A stretch of DNA of 64,000 nt from Heligmosomoides polygyrus polygyrus (GCA_947396885.1 OX377202.1:22320001-22384000), one strand, 5' to 3'. Shown: positions 12,405 to 23,195, numbered from the stretch's first letter. Made by a program: numbers and translations. Notes: a model not told the origin generated them from the letters alone.

Positions 12405-14400
12405 AGATGCCCTGCCGTTGGTTATGATTACATTTACATTGTACTTACATTCAGGCGCAACAGGCTTTATTCGGTATTCCGCGATAGAATTCAGAATATG
12501 GATGTTCCAAGTGCTACATGAAAGGAAAAAGACTGGAAGGCACGCGAGTTTGGTTTGATGAGGATAGAGCAAAAATTCTGTTAAGAACTCCTGAGTCTTA
12601 TTTGTGGGATGGTGAACGACAACGAAATGGAGTTCCTGGTAGAATTGTATTTTCATTAATGGGAGAACAGCATTAATTTTATTACGTTTGCTAGGAATTA
12701 CTGCTGCCATGAAAAGAATGCATCCATCTATGTTTTCATCAGATGCCTTCATGTATGCTAGGAAGGAATTACAAAGGATAGGCTGCATGGTTAAACATTC
12801 ATTACTGCTTCCGTCTTGTGTTAATCCAGTACCCTATGTTTTTAAAGATATTTTCAATACTGGAAGCAGATTTCCCGGACTGAAGATTAGCGCCAGGGCA
12901 ATGGAACGTATTAAGCAAACATTGCTGAAGGCGTCCTGTCACACATACGCCAACAGCATAATACTGTCCATTGAAGACATTCGAAACTGCACTGGACCTG
13001 AATTAGATGAGGTGCTAATTAATCAGTCAATTTTGTTTTCAGCAATTTGCGGGACTGCAATGAATTAAACTCTTTCAGATAGCCTTTGTAGCTTTTTAGG
13101 TGTTAGCTGCAGTTATCGCTATACCACGTCCTATACCTGCAGCTTCATTACTTGGCTATTGGCTCTGCTTGAGAATAGTCGCCTTCCTGGTTAACAACTC
13201 CTGGCATACATGTTTCTCAAAAATTGGCTGAAGTCACTAAAAGGGTGTGGGTATCGGTGGCGCCCATAGTGTATACAATGAAGTGCCATGTAAGTCAGTA
13301 TGTAAATAAAAGCCCGCCACTATAAGCAAATAGAGAGAATTTCGTTGTATTTCAAGTGGTTCTTTGACCATGGTATGCAAGAGGAACTTAAGAGATATGG
13401 GACTGTATACCAATGGACTTCCAGTCCTTTCAAAAGTCACCATCGCCGTTTGCAAGTTAAGATCAATCAATCTACTACTAACAATAGCAGGGTTGTGATC
13501 GAAAAGTACATTATTTAGAATTTTGCGTTTCTATAATTTCTTTTTTGTTGCTTCATGTTTCGTTTAATCTTCGTTTCCTATTTCTCATATCTTCATTGTT
13601 GAATTTGTCTTAGATGAAGTTCAGGTATTTGCTCCTAAAGAAAATGCACTCGCTTTTATCTACTCGAAGTAGAAATGGCAACGAGAATTTGCGACAACCG
13701 CTTAAGATAGTCAATAATTGCCACAGAACAAGGTAGCTCTTTCTATAACTGTTTATAACTGAATAACTGTCGATTTATTTCAATTTTCATTTCTTAGGTT
13801 TCCACTGCACATGTTTGTCAACGATCACATGTATATTCCTAAAGCCAGCACGATGAGAGAGTTGATTAATGAGCACACTGCCTTTCTCCATTTGCAATAC
13901 GGTGACATTCCATTGTAAGGAGATACCCTTTACAAGACTATTTCATGATTTCAGCTCCGTTCGAGACTGGTCCTCCGAGGCAAGCTGTATTCCTCGAAGA
14001 TCTATTGGAAGCGCGCACGACACGACACGTCACGACAAGATACTGTGGTTCTAAAGGGGTCTGAAAATGGCAAAGCTACATCGTTTGGTTCGCTGTTGCT
14101 CTTCTTGTACAACAGCAATCAGAACCCGCAAAAGTGGTGCTTGAAGAATTCGGAGTCAGAGATCCTTTCGAGCACCTTTCCAACCAGGTCAATCACTACC
14201 CTCACCCTTGTCCGCGGTTGGCTCTGGAACTTATGAGACTGATTGGAGATCACGACTATTTTTTCAAGAAGGTGACTGGCCATGTGACCGCGTTAGAAGT
14301 GCATCAGATATTATAGGGCCGCGTTGTCTTATAGAATATTTAGATGCCCGCTATGCGTCGATTTTGTAATTTACTGGTATTGTTTGGGATAACAAAATGT
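12405..14400 (+). pseudogene. CACTA/EnSpm-like transposase copy B, C-terminal half
   Basis: Resumes after the LINE. A TTCAG acceptor (about 12,450) precedes AQQALFGIPR, NSEYGCSKCYMKGKRLEG, TRVWFDED, LLRTPESYL and NGVPG (12,450-12,640). The YGC..C zinc pair followed by F-x-E/D and LRTxESY is the signature I used for tnp2/CACTA. After a frameshift comes a long open stretch at 12,688-13,066 (LLGITAAMKRMHPSMF..., then FPGLKISARAMERIKQTLL), perhaps equivalent to the LLGVxRxLL block. The C-terminal block at 13,980-14,330 contains KLYSSKIYWKRAR, SFGSLLLFLYN, NQVNHYPHP and FFKKVTGHVTALEVHQI. Conservation between the two copies is clearest in these blocks. Confidence 0.5.
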
Positions 14401-15395
14401 AGGTGTGTGTTAACCCTTCGACAACCGAGCAGGAAATCCCGTGTTTGGCGCGTGGGACCGTGCGCTTATCTGATATGATGGGAGCGCGGGCCGACAACGG
14501 AATCATTTCCTGTGAAATTTTAAGCCACATGTGGAGTTGGCTACAACAGGTTCGCAACTAGAGCGTCCAAGATGTTTTTGCTGATATAAGAAAGCTCCCA
14601 GAGGCAAATGGTGCATGTCTGCCACAAATCATTTAAGGAGATGACCACACGATGTAGCAAGTGTTTGAAAATTTTGTGTATAGATTGTTTTCGAAATTTC
14701 CACAAGAACTGTGACAAGTTGTTTTGTGCATCACCTATTTTATGAGACGTGAGTAGCTATTAATAAGTAGTTTCGATGTTTGTGAAGCTTGAATGGTGTG
14801 TAGTGTTGATTGGTTTTATCTTAGCTTAGAAGTAGAAGCGTTAGAAGTAAGTGAGTATTGGACCACTGTGCAGTAGCATTGGTAGGACTCAACATCTAAT
14901 GAATGCTCGTAAACTACGAAAAATCGGCAAATGTGCCCCAACGAACAGTTCTTCAACAGCGGGCCGAAATCGGCCAGCGCGGTTGTCCATGGCTTAATGT
15001 GTTACATGGAACTTGGTTTCGATCGCCGACCTCTCCTAGTGAGGAATGAGTGATTCTTCTATCATCGCATCGTTGTATCTCATCTCGTTCGAACGTGGAT
15101 ATAGGATAGAACGTGTCTGCCGATGAACGAAATTTACCTGTTATATCATGCATTCCAGCTGTTCTGTATTTTAAATGTAGATTTTTTAACGATACATGTT
15201 TTGATTCTTGATTGAGTCCACTACTTTTTGTAATTCTCTATCTTTCTATTGTTGGTAACTAATTTCGTGGACTCTCAAGAATCTTCAGCAAAAGTATTTA
15301 TTAACTTATAACTAATGACAATCTTCAATCGAAATAAGACCCCTCGGAATGCAGAAGTGCTTCGATGTATTAGGTAGCTGGTCTATCCCACGGCC
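14401..15395. other. no recognisable gene
   Basis: Short frames only, on both strands. May include the 3' end of the CACTA-like element; no terminal repeat was identified. Confidence 0.4.
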
Positions 15396-15401
15396 ATAGA
15401 A

Positions 15402-15692
15402 TTATTGTGCTTTCAGAGCCAGGAATCTTTGGAGGTACATTTTGACCCGGTCATCATTATTAAATCGTCTTCCAACCAAGAAGTACTGCACCGAACTAAA
15501 AATGTGGAAGTCACTCGGCTCAAGGTCTGGGCTGTTAGGTGGATGAGTTTGACGCTCCCAGTCAAGGTCTTCTATTTTTTGAGGCGTCCGGTTAGCTAAG
15601 TTCTCTCCGTTTGCTGGTGTCAAGAAGGTATTAACTTCTGAGAGCTCGTCAAAAACGGTTCCAGCGTTAATGCTGTAATCTACTCTTTTCAT
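15402..15692 (-). pseudogene. mariner transposase C-terminal fragment
   Basis: Open for 96 codons on the minus strand. TPQKIEDLDWE, THPPNSPDLEPSDFH, FLVGRRFNNDD and VKMYLQRFLALK match the C-terminal third of a mariner (DD34D) transposase, including the PDL.PSD stretch that carries the last catalytic Asp. The first two catalytic Asp and the DNA-binding domain are absent. No TIR was found. Confidence 0.9.
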
Positions 15693-15734
15693 CCTGGCCG
15701 CGCGCAGGCTGAACTCCGCTGGAAGATTCTCGGT

Positions 15735-15935
15735 TCAGACAGATTTTCAGGAGCGGAATTATCTATCAGCAAGATAACGCCAGATCACACGTCACGAATC
15801 GGGAGCTTCAAAAAAATCGAAGACCTTAGCTGGGAGCGTCTAACTCACCCACCTTACAGCACAGGCTGTGCGCCAAATGACTAGCACCTTCATAGTTCGC
15901 TGCAGCTATTTATTAGCTAATCACGAGAACAAAGA
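15735..15935 (+). pseudogene. second mariner transposase fragment, opposite strand
   Basis: Plus-strand frame: IIYQQDNARSHVTNRELQK, IEDLSWERLTHPPYS and then GCAPND, followed by a stop and HLHSSLQLF. QDNARSH carries the second catalytic Asp. The third motif is mutated (STG where SPD is expected). It lies about 40 bp from the other mariner fragment and points away from it. Confidence 0.85.
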
Positions 15936-15949
15936 CGCGAGTATGAGCA

Positions 15950-16246
15950 TGGAAATTTTTTATTAACAGCATAAGGAGAACATGAATACCAACAAACAGA
16001 GCTATAAGAGTGCCTGGCTGGACTGACTAAAAACGATCGGGGAGGGGAAGAGGATCGGGATGTCTTCAGAGACGGTGAAGGGCCGGACCCGACGCCACGA
16101 GGCAGGCCACCCAGACATTATTTAGCATCCTTCTTTTATACCCGGGTCTCCAGGCAATACGTGGCGGGCCGGCGGCTGGCTATGGCTAGAGCTTACAGCA
16201 AGCCCGGGAGGAAAAAGTGGCGGCGGTGTGATGGGAACTAGGCTAC
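15950..16246 (-). mobile_element. LTR family A, copy 1 (truncated)
   Basis: On the minus strand the LTR begins TGTAGCC at 16,246, carries a TATAAAAG box (plus-strand CTTTTATA, 16,133-16,140), and has a polyadenylation-like TTAATAAA near 15,960. It lacks the terminal 30-70 bp seen in the complete copies. The purine-rich tract and stem-loop directly upstream (16,247-16,283) show that it was a 3' LTR. Confidence 0.7.
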
Positions 16247-16263
16247 ATCCCGCTCCGCTGGAA

Positions 16264-16283
16264 AGTCCCTGTCCCCAGGGACT
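16264..16283. repeat. stem-loop next to polypurine tract, copy 1
   Basis: An 8-bp perfect stem, AGTCCCTG/CAGGGACT, with a 4-nt loop. It lies just inside the element, beside the 3' LTR of family A. It recurs at 18,231 and 32,041. Confidence 0.75.
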
Positions 16284-16351
16284 AAGAGGGGGATTGAGTG
16301 AAGAAATGAAGCGGGGACCACGGTGCATAGAATACCGTGGTGGGGACCACC

Positions 16352-16830
16352 ACGTAATAAACCTGCCTCCTCAGGTTTATTCTATCAAGGTATAGGTTCT
16401 AGGGGCCTACCTTGGAGCAGAGAGTTCCCATCCTGTGTCCTAACATACATCCGCGGTATATTTCTTTATTATGAATGAACATGGGAATACGGTAGGGGAG
16501 ATGGAGAAGGGTAGCGAGCTGGCAAGGCAGAGCCGCCTTTCGTAGACGAGACGCGAGTGTAACACGACATCTGGGTGTATCGACAGCTACCTGTGACCGA
16601 CATCTCTCGATAAAGCTCGTCTTCGAGCTTAGGAATACTACCATCGAGTTGACACAACTCATATCCGAGAGAAAGCATATTCTGCATATTTACAGAAGAA
16701 AGAAAGTAGGAACTACAAAGTAGTTAGGCTACTAGATTCTACTGTATTATGGATGTCAAGGATAGAGTGCGTCAAAATGTGATATTGTTGGTTGAAAGTG
16801 GAATCAGAAGGATCAGGCGGGTGGCCGAAG
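16352..16830 (-). mobile_element. LTR/UTR repeat family B, copy 1, with adjoining family A end
   Basis: First 30 bp: TAATAAACCTG...CAGGTTTATT, the inverted-repeat end of LTR family A. Then the family B unit starts at TATCAAGG-TATAGGTTCTAGG, with a minus-strand AATAAA (CATAATAAAG) near 16,465. A minus-strand frame CQLDGSIPKLEDELY (YELCQLDG...) resembles a coiled-coil Gag start and recurs at 33.3 kb. The unit continues to the GTCAAAATGTGATATTG block at about 16,780 that is shared with 33.8 and 34.15 kb. Confidence 0.6.
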
Positions 16831-17585
16831 AGTGAAACCTACACCTCCCCGTGCAAGTCATGTGGCCCGGTCCTTTCTCTTTCTATCGGCCCGGAAAGAG
16901 ACGACTCCAGGCCTTTAACGTGAGCTTCATGCCCGGAGTTTGGAAAAGGAGCCGTTGAAGTGTGGGATCCCGTCGCCAGGACCATTAAAGAAATGAGAGC
17001 GATTACCATGCATAATAATGTCCTTAGGTATATCCCTGCGTACAAATCTTTAGTACAAGATCCATTTGTGGGACAAATGTAAATAACCCGTTCCTGCATG
17101 GGATTACCCCTAGCCCACTCTGAAACGGAAGTGCGTAGCCCACAGTGTACGACCAAGATATTACTTATGCCAGCCCACGCTGATCTAGAGCAGGGTCTTA
17201 CCATATCTTGGTTAGACAACGACCGTCGCTAAGACTAAATTGCTCTCAGCTTAAGAAATGGATTTGTATGATGTTACGCGCGCTTTAGATTTGAATTTAA
17301 TATGCAGTCAAATATCTTCTCAAATACAATCTATACCGTGCGGGGTGATAGAAAACGTCGATCGACAACGGAAGTCGCTCACCTGTAAGGGTTTGGCAGT
17401 CATCAGGGTCGGCACTCGTCAGATCGTCCGAAGCGGGGTCAGGGTGATATCGCTGTTAATTACTGGCTATCTAGATTGTTAGTAAGCAAGAAGAAAAACA
17501 CTTTTTGACCATCCCTACAAAGGAAATTTAATTTAAATAAAAACTATAAAACAATTAGGTATAACACTATTAGGTATAAACTATA
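16831..17585. other. unassigned stretch
   Basis: No gene identified. A 126-codon minus frame (16,839-17,219) shows no domain I recognise. Probably internal sequence of the surrounding LTR elements. Confidence 0.3.
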
Positions 17586-17589
17586 ACAC

Positions 17590-17875
17590 CACAGGAATCT
17601 CTCCGGGACCTCCAAACCAAGGTATAGACTACTTTGACCAAACAGGGAGTTCCCTTCCTCTGTCCTAACATACATCTGGTATATATCTTTATTATGGATG
17701 AACATGGGGATACGGTAGCGGAGATGGAGAAGGGTAGCGGGCTGACGAGGCAGAGCCGTCTTCAACGAGCCGACTGAACTGTCGAGTCTGACTTTCTCTC
17801 GCGGTCCGTCTTCGTAGACGAGCAGCGGGTGTAACGCGACAGCTGGGTGTACCGACAGCTGCCTGTGACCCGACA
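17590..17875 (-). mobile_element. LTR/UTR repeat family B, copy 2
   Basis: Shares the CATACATCTGGTATATATCTTTATTATGGATGAACATGGGGATACGG segment pattern with 16.4, 33.0, 33.9 and 34.2 kb (minus-strand AATAAA). The minus frame GHRQLSVHPAV is also shared with the copies near 34.4 kb. It abuts LTR family A copy 2. Confidence 0.6.
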
Positions 17876-17880
17876 ATTCA

Positions 17881-18214
17881 CGTGTAGATCACACGGCCTC
17901 TTGGCCTTACATAGCAAAACGCAAAGGTAAACATACGGATTTCTTTATTAACAGCGAATGGGAAACATAAACGGTAACAAAGGGTCACGAGAAGGAGAGT
18001 GGGGAGAAGGGACTGGGAATCGGGATCTCCACAGGGCCGGGAGGCGCCGGAACCGACACTACACGGCCGGCGATCCAGACGTTGTTTTGCATCCTTCTTT
18101 TATTCCCGGATCCCGGGCGACATGTGGCAAGAAACGTGGATGGCTCTCACTAGAACTCCCAGCAGGTCCGTGAGGAAAAGGTAGTAGAGGCGGTCCTATG
18201 GGAGCTACGCTACA
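17881..18214 (-). mobile_element. LTR family A, copy 2
   Basis: Minus-strand LTR starting TGTAGCG at 18,214, with a TATA-like AATAAAAG (plus strand CTTTTATT) near 18,098 and minus-strand TTAATAAAG near 17,945. The terminal 30 bp with the AATAAACCTG inverted repeat is missing. The polypurine-type sequence and stem-loop follow at 18,215-18,250, so this was a 3' LTR. Confidence 0.7.
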
Positions 18215-18230
18215 TCCCGCTCCACCGGAA

Positions 18231-18250
18231 AGTCCCTGTTTTCAGGGACT
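18231..18250. repeat. stem-loop next to polypurine tract, copy 2
   Basis: Same 8-bp stem as at 16,264, but the loop is TTTT instead of TCCC. The stem is kept while the loop has changed. Confidence 0.75.
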
Positions 18251-18469
18251 CCAGGGGACAGGGCCACCTAACTAGAGTGGCGCATTTCTAGGAAACCTTT
18301 GCACTCAGGGAATCGGTTTAATCTATGGACGACGGTATAGTACGACATTCAGCACAGCATAATACAGTGCCGTGGGATCCGTTGCATAATGCAAACGGAG
18401 AGTGAGGGGGTATAGGCGCGGGCATTAGGGGCGCTTTTGCCGCAAAAGGTGCCAGGTACTGCGTAGTCC

Positions 18470-18715
18470 TTATAGTTGGGCGTAGATCTGCTGGCAATGG
18501 TGGCGACGGCTTTCTTGGCCGGTGGGCTGGGGTATAATGCTTGGCGAGAAGCTTGGCGCCATGGCCGGACGTCGGGCCGCCATAATGGTCTGCTGCTTCT
18601 GGTCGTCGTCATCCTCTAACGATGACCATCTGGAAAGTCGCATTGGTGAGCGAGATCTTGACGAAGCCTCCCTTCGTTTTAAGCTGTTGACCCCTGCACT
18701 TTTCTGAGAATCCAT
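18470..18715 (-). pseudogene. Gag N-terminal fragment behind LTR family D
   Basis: An ATG at 18,715 opens a 81-codon frame rich in Ser/Arg then acidic residues (SRSRSPMRLSRWSSLEDDDD). It lies about 100 bp downstream of a TATAAA box on the same strand. The layout promoter, short leader, basic/acidic start fits the Gag start of an LTR element. The frame then breaks; another frame continues to 18,349. No domain is identifiable, so the Gag call rests on position. Confidence 0.35.
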
Positions 18716-18812
18716 GCTGTCTTATCCTTGCGTGGTAGTTGCGTGGCGGTAGCGACTGACTGGTAGTCGGTCCTAAAGTTGCTGAAGTGAGCTTCGTCGA
18801 GACCGTGAGGGG

Positions 18813-18818
18813 TTTATA
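18813..18818 (-). promoter_or_regulatory. TATA box of LTR family D
   Basis: Minus-strand TATAAA followed by a leader (GCTCACTTCAGCAAC..., CCAGTCAGTCGC) that is shared with the copy at 31.0 kb, where the box is TATAAAA. Conservation of box and leader between two loci supports a real retroelement promoter. Confidence 0.55.
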
Positions 18819-19021
18819 TGCACTCCGGGAGCAGGTGGGGTTCCTTCACAGATGACTTTATTGACTGATTGAATAACTAAATACCTTTTTTGATTAAACC
18901 AAAAAGAATTAACTGACGTTTTGACTTGCGATTGTTCTACAGTTAAAAATAGAAAACCTTTGCCGATTGTGTCCGAATTAACCACGACTTTTCTAGATCT
19001 TCCGACAATCTCATGACCACG

Positions 19022-19090
19022 AAACAGATATAAGAAGAATAGAAGAATAGAATAGAAGAATAAGAAGAAAGAATAAGAATAAGAACGTGA
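19022..19090. repeat. AGAAGAATA-type microsatellite
   Basis: Irregular runs of AGAAGAATAG and AAGAATAAG just before the 3' end of the minus-strand Penelope element. Confidence 0.85.
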
Positions 19091-19149
19091 AATACAAATT
19101 CAATACAATTTTTTATTCGCCTGAAAAATCATTTCAACAATTGATCAAC

Positions 19150-21439
19150 CTTTATTGACGACGTTTAGGGCCTTAAGCCCTTCTTCAGGTCTAAAAGAAC
19201 CATGTCGCCTACATGTCATACATTGCGTACATTCAATAGCAGTAAAACGTCAGACATACTACAGACCTGGCTGGGTAATCGGGAAGGGAAGCGGGTAAAG
19301 CCAATGACCTCGAATACGTGGCTTGGCCGGAAATGAGGTGCAGGGGTCTCTGGGCTGCTTATATAGAATTGCGGGAAGTGACCGGTCTCTCGTCTCTCAA
19401 TGTCGTCCATCATCCTCAGCAGTCACATCACTAGCCCTTAGAGACTGATAAGGCTCATTGCACATTTCATTTCTTCCTTCTTGTTGATGGGTGGTCGCCA
19501 GTGCTTTATTTCAAGCGCTTCCTTGATCTTCCTCTCCACTGGATCTGTTAAATTCCTATGGAGGATCGAGACTCGCAGCTGTGGCAGTGGATCACGTGCA
19601 TGTCTGAGGGTACGATGTCTAGAGAATGGATTATCTGGGTAGCTCTGGGGGCTACGCAGTGCTCTATAATGTTCATCCATTCTCATGCAAAGTGGTCTCG
19701 CTGTTTCGCCAATGTAGAATTCCTCACATGTCATACAAACCACTTTGTACACCACACACCTCATTTGGCAAATTTGGTTATCCTCCTCACAGATAAAGCA
19801 ATCTAACCTTTCACACTGATTCTCGTATGGACGCGACGCTGTAAGTAGACGTCGCAGAGATGGAGGTGGTCGAAACACGAGGCTTATAGGGAGCTTCGAT
19901 CGTTTTACGACACGGTTGATGTCCAAAGCGAAATAATCCGTGATGAAAGGAACAATCAGAGGAGAACCACCAGGTCGTCGCTGAGGTTTCCAACAACGAC
20001 ATAGCTTGGTGCCATATCCGTTCTGCCGCAGGATTTCTTTGACTTGATCTTCCACCTCTGGAGAATTCGTAGTAGTGAGGGCTGTAGATGTGGTTATTGT
20101 ATGATGAACGATATTTCGTTTCATATACAAAGGATGGCAACTCCGCGCATGTAAAATGATGTTATGGGATGCCGGTTTCCTGTACCACATACAGCTTACT
20201 TGACCTTCCGAAATTCTCACTTTCGTACTCAAAAACGGTAGAAATCCATCTGAAGCTGGAGTCTCTGATGTTAACTGAATCGTAGGAAAAGCTGAATTCA
20301 GCCGCCTGAGTGTCTGTCGCAATGTTGCTCGCGATTTGCCCACAACAAAGATGTCGTCGATGTATCGCCCAAAATATAACACTCTTGGGGATAAGGCCGG
20401 CCGCTCAAGATGGTCCATGAATATGATGGCGAGCAGCGGTGCCAACCTGCTTCCCATCGCAAGACCTCGTATTTGCTTGTAAAACACATTTCGAAAACGG
20501 AATGTGCTCACGCCCACAACGTTTCGTAGAAGCTCTTCAATTTCTTCTATTCGTAACCCAAAAAGCTGCATGTTCTGGTGATGCTGCCGCAAAAGCTGCA
20601 AACAGGCCTCAACAGCTCTTCTGGTGTCCACGTTCGTGTACAATGCAACCACGTCGAAGCTTTCATATTCTAGTCGTTCTTCCCCATTGAAATTACATTG
20701 TCTCAGTTGTTCAAGAAATTGTTGCACATTCCTTAGGTGTGCCGGTACATACGAAAGTAAGGGCGACAAGAGGTGTTGCAAGAACCAACTAATTCGATCT
20801 GTTGGTCCGCCGCAAGAAGACACTATAAGCTAGATTCCCTTCCTTTGGTAGCTTATGTGTTTTCACTAGTTGGTAATAAGTAGGTACGCTTTCGTTCTTC
20901 GGCACTAGCTGAGCGAGAAGTGATCTCTCCAATTTCGTGCCCAGGACTTTGCGAATGGTATTTTCCAGGCATATACACTCTGCCCTGTATTGTTCACGAC
21001 TACTCATTACGTACGTGCTAGTATCCGATAAGGCAGCTTCGCTGAGAGCAATATCCCGTTCCTGAGACATTACAACAAAGCCTCCGCATTTGTCTCCGAT
21101 TGAGAATTGCAAAAAGTTCTTCAAGCTAATTGCTTTCCGTAGCCCTCTTCGTTCTACCGTGGTCATATTATCAGTCATAGGGCGGTTCTTGTGCTCGTCA
21201 AATACTTGAAGAAGCTCAAGCTTTAATGCAGCGACTCTAGATGAAAGTTCAGGGGAACGATGCCGGATACGGATGTTAGGACGAGGGAACGGTAGAGACT
21301 TACGAAGGGATTCTTGAAGAGTGGGAACACTTGGTCCAACTTGTTCCTTCCAGCTTTGTGTGTACCAAAATTTATGAATTGCGGTAACGATTTCACCGCT
21401 CAAAATATAACACTCTTGGGGATGAGGCCGGCCGCTCAC
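19150..21439 (-). pseudogene. Penelope-like element 1: reverse transcriptase and GIY-YIG endonuclease
   Basis: The minus-strand frame 20,823-19,438 (461 aa) carries SSCGGPTDRISWFL, FDVVALYTNVD, GLAMGSRLAPLLAIIFM and RYIDDIFVV (RT catalytic motif). It ends in a GIY-YIG nuclease: CLDCFICEED, VVYKVVCMTCEEFYIGET, RPLCMRMDEHY. This RT plus C-terminal GIY-YIG order defines canonical Penelope-like elements. The N-terminal part (21,439-20,789) is in another frame and ends LVKTHKLPKEGN, so one frameshift near 20,800 breaks the gene. Its first codons (SGRPHPQECYILSG) are a misplaced fragment of the RT palm sequence. The 3' end has the CTGAAGA...TAAACGTCGTC motif (19,157-19,188). A 1.29-kb part is repeated inverted at 21,441-22,728. 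Confidence 0.92.
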
Positions 21440-21510
21440 TGCTGCTCGCCATCATATTCATGGACCATCTTGAGCGGCCGGCCTTATCCCCAAGAGTGTT
21501 ATATTTTGGG
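21385..21510. repeat. foldback junction between the two Penelope copies
   Basis: CAAAATATAACACTCTTGGGG plus GGCCGGCCGCTCA is followed 30 bp later by its inverse copy TTGAGCGGCCGGCC...ATATTTTGG, an imperfect hairpin with arms of about 40 bp. The left arm duplicates a piece of RT coding sequence that belongs about 1 kb away. Confidence 0.85.
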
Positions 21511-22740
21511 CGATACATCGACGACATCTTTGTTGTGGGCAAATCGCGAGCAACATTGCGACAGACACTCAGGCGGCTGAATTCAGCTTTTCCTACGATT
21601 CAGTTAACATCAGAGACTCCAGCTTCAGATGGATTTCTACCGTTTTTGAGTACGAAAGTGAGAATTTCGGAAGGTCAAGTAAGCTGTATGTGGTACAGGA
21701 AACCGGCATCCCATAACATCATTTTACATGCGCGGAGTTGCCATCCTTTGTATATGAAACGAAATATCGTTCATCATACAATAACCACATCTACAGCCCT
21801 CACTACTACGAATTCTCCAGAGGTGGAAGATCAAGTCAAAGAAATCCTGCGGCAGAACGGATATGGCACAAAGCTGTGTCGTTGTTGGAAACCTCAGCGA
21901 CGACCTGGTGGTTCTCCTCTGATTGTTCCTTTCATCACGGATTCTTTCGCTTTGGACATCAACCGTGTCGTAAAACGATCGAAGCTCCCTATAAGCCTCG
22001 TGTTTCGACCACCTCCATCTCTGCGACGTCTATTTACAGCGTCGCGTCCATACGAGAATCAGTGTGAAAGGTTAGATTGCTTTATCTGTGAGGAGGATAA
22101 CCAAATTTGCCAAATGAGGTGTGTGGTGTACAAAGTGGTTTGTATGACATGTGAGGAATTCTACATTGGCGAAACAGCGAGACCACTTTGCATGAGAATG
22201 GATGAACATTATAGAGCACTGCGTAGCCCCCAGAGCTACCCAGATAATCCATTCTCTAGACATCGTACCCTCAGACATGCACGTGATCCACTGCCACAGC
22301 TGCGAGTCTCGATCCTCCATAGGAATTTAACAGATCCAGTGGAGAGGAAGATCAAGGAAGCGCTTGAAATAAAGCACTGGCGACCACCCATCAACAAGAA
22401 GGAAGAAATGAAATGTGCAATGAGCCTTATCAGTCTCTAAGGGCTAGTGATGTGACTGCTGAGGATGATGGACGACATTGAGAGACGAGAGACCGGTCAC
22501 TTCCCGCGATTCTATATAAGCAGCCCAGAGACCCCTGCACCTCATTTCCGGCCAAGCCACGTATTCGAAGTCATTGGCTTTACCCGCTTCCCTTCCCGAT
22601 TACCCAGCCAGGTCTGTAGTATGTCTGACGTTTTGTTGCTATTGAATGTACGCAATGTACGACATGTAGGCGACATGGTTCTTTTAGACCTGAAGAAGGG
22701 CTTAAGGCCCGAAACGTCGTCAATAAAGATTCGACTACAT
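21441..22740 (+). pseudogene. Penelope-like element 2, 5'-truncated, inverted copy
   Basis: An open frame runs 21,460-22,440 (326 aa) without a stop. It starts inside the RT palm (MDHLERPALSPRVLYFG then RYIDDIFVVGKSRATL) and includes the complete GIY-YIG domain and 3' UTR. It is almost identical to the minus-strand copy; differences seen are S for Y in TDxFALD, F for L in RLxTAS, and K for Q in an alternate frame. It lacks the 5' half of the RT, so it cannot work alone. The 3' end is CTGAAGA...GAAACGTCGTCAATAAAG. Inverted partial copies joined to a longer copy are a known hallmark of Penelope-like insertions. Confidence 0.92.
22690..22721 (+). ncRNA. hammerhead-ribozyme-like motif at Penelope 3' end
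   Basis: CTGAAGA fits CUGANGA. It is followed by a GGGC/GCCC stem, GAAAC, and a GTC triplet after a tiny AC-GTC-GT hairpin, the order of a minimal type I hammerhead. Penelope-like elements are known to carry such ribozymes. An unpaired A after CTGAAGA, and weak stem I pairing, make catalysis uncertain. The inverted copy has TAAAC in place of GAAAC. Confidence 0.4.
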
Positions 22741-22904
22741 TGAGCTTCACTACTATGAAAGCGAACATATAAACATGAAGCTCAGGGAAACAACTGTCCT
22801 AAGAAAATTGATCAACCATAAAACGGGTCACGGAGTCGGATTCGAACGTCTCTTCTTCAGGAAACGGTCGATTCCGCGCACCTCTCGCTTCAGGTTATCT
22901 ACAC

Positions 22905-23195
22905 CGTGGGGATAAGAAGAGAGAGGGAGAGAGAGAGGTGGGTGGAAGTGTGGCGGAGGATTAGTCGCATTGGGAGATTAATGACCGGCGCTTGACCGCT
23001 TTTGGAACTTTTTCGCGTGTGGAGCAGCAGGTGCCGTAGTGTTTGGCATTTGATGAATAACAACAATGGATTGTAGCCGCTGATCGACTGTCGAGGAGCC
23101 TGAACAAGGAGATTAGTTGCGCAGACGGCGCATCGGGCCGTCTGAACAGCGACGAGAAAAGATCCCAGCGCATATAGGAATATAGAACCACTCAT
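22905..23195 (-). mobile_element. LTR family D, U3 fragment, copy 1
   Basis: About 290 bp similar to 31,085-31,340, sharing GGAGATTAATGACCGGCGCT, CATTTGATGAATAAC and GGAGATTAGTTGCGC. There it lies directly upstream of a TATA box, so it is U3. Here the promoter end is missing. The adjoining sequence at 23,160-23,260 continues without a visible seam into an integrase fragment on the other strand, exactly as at 32.7 kb. Confidence 0.55.
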
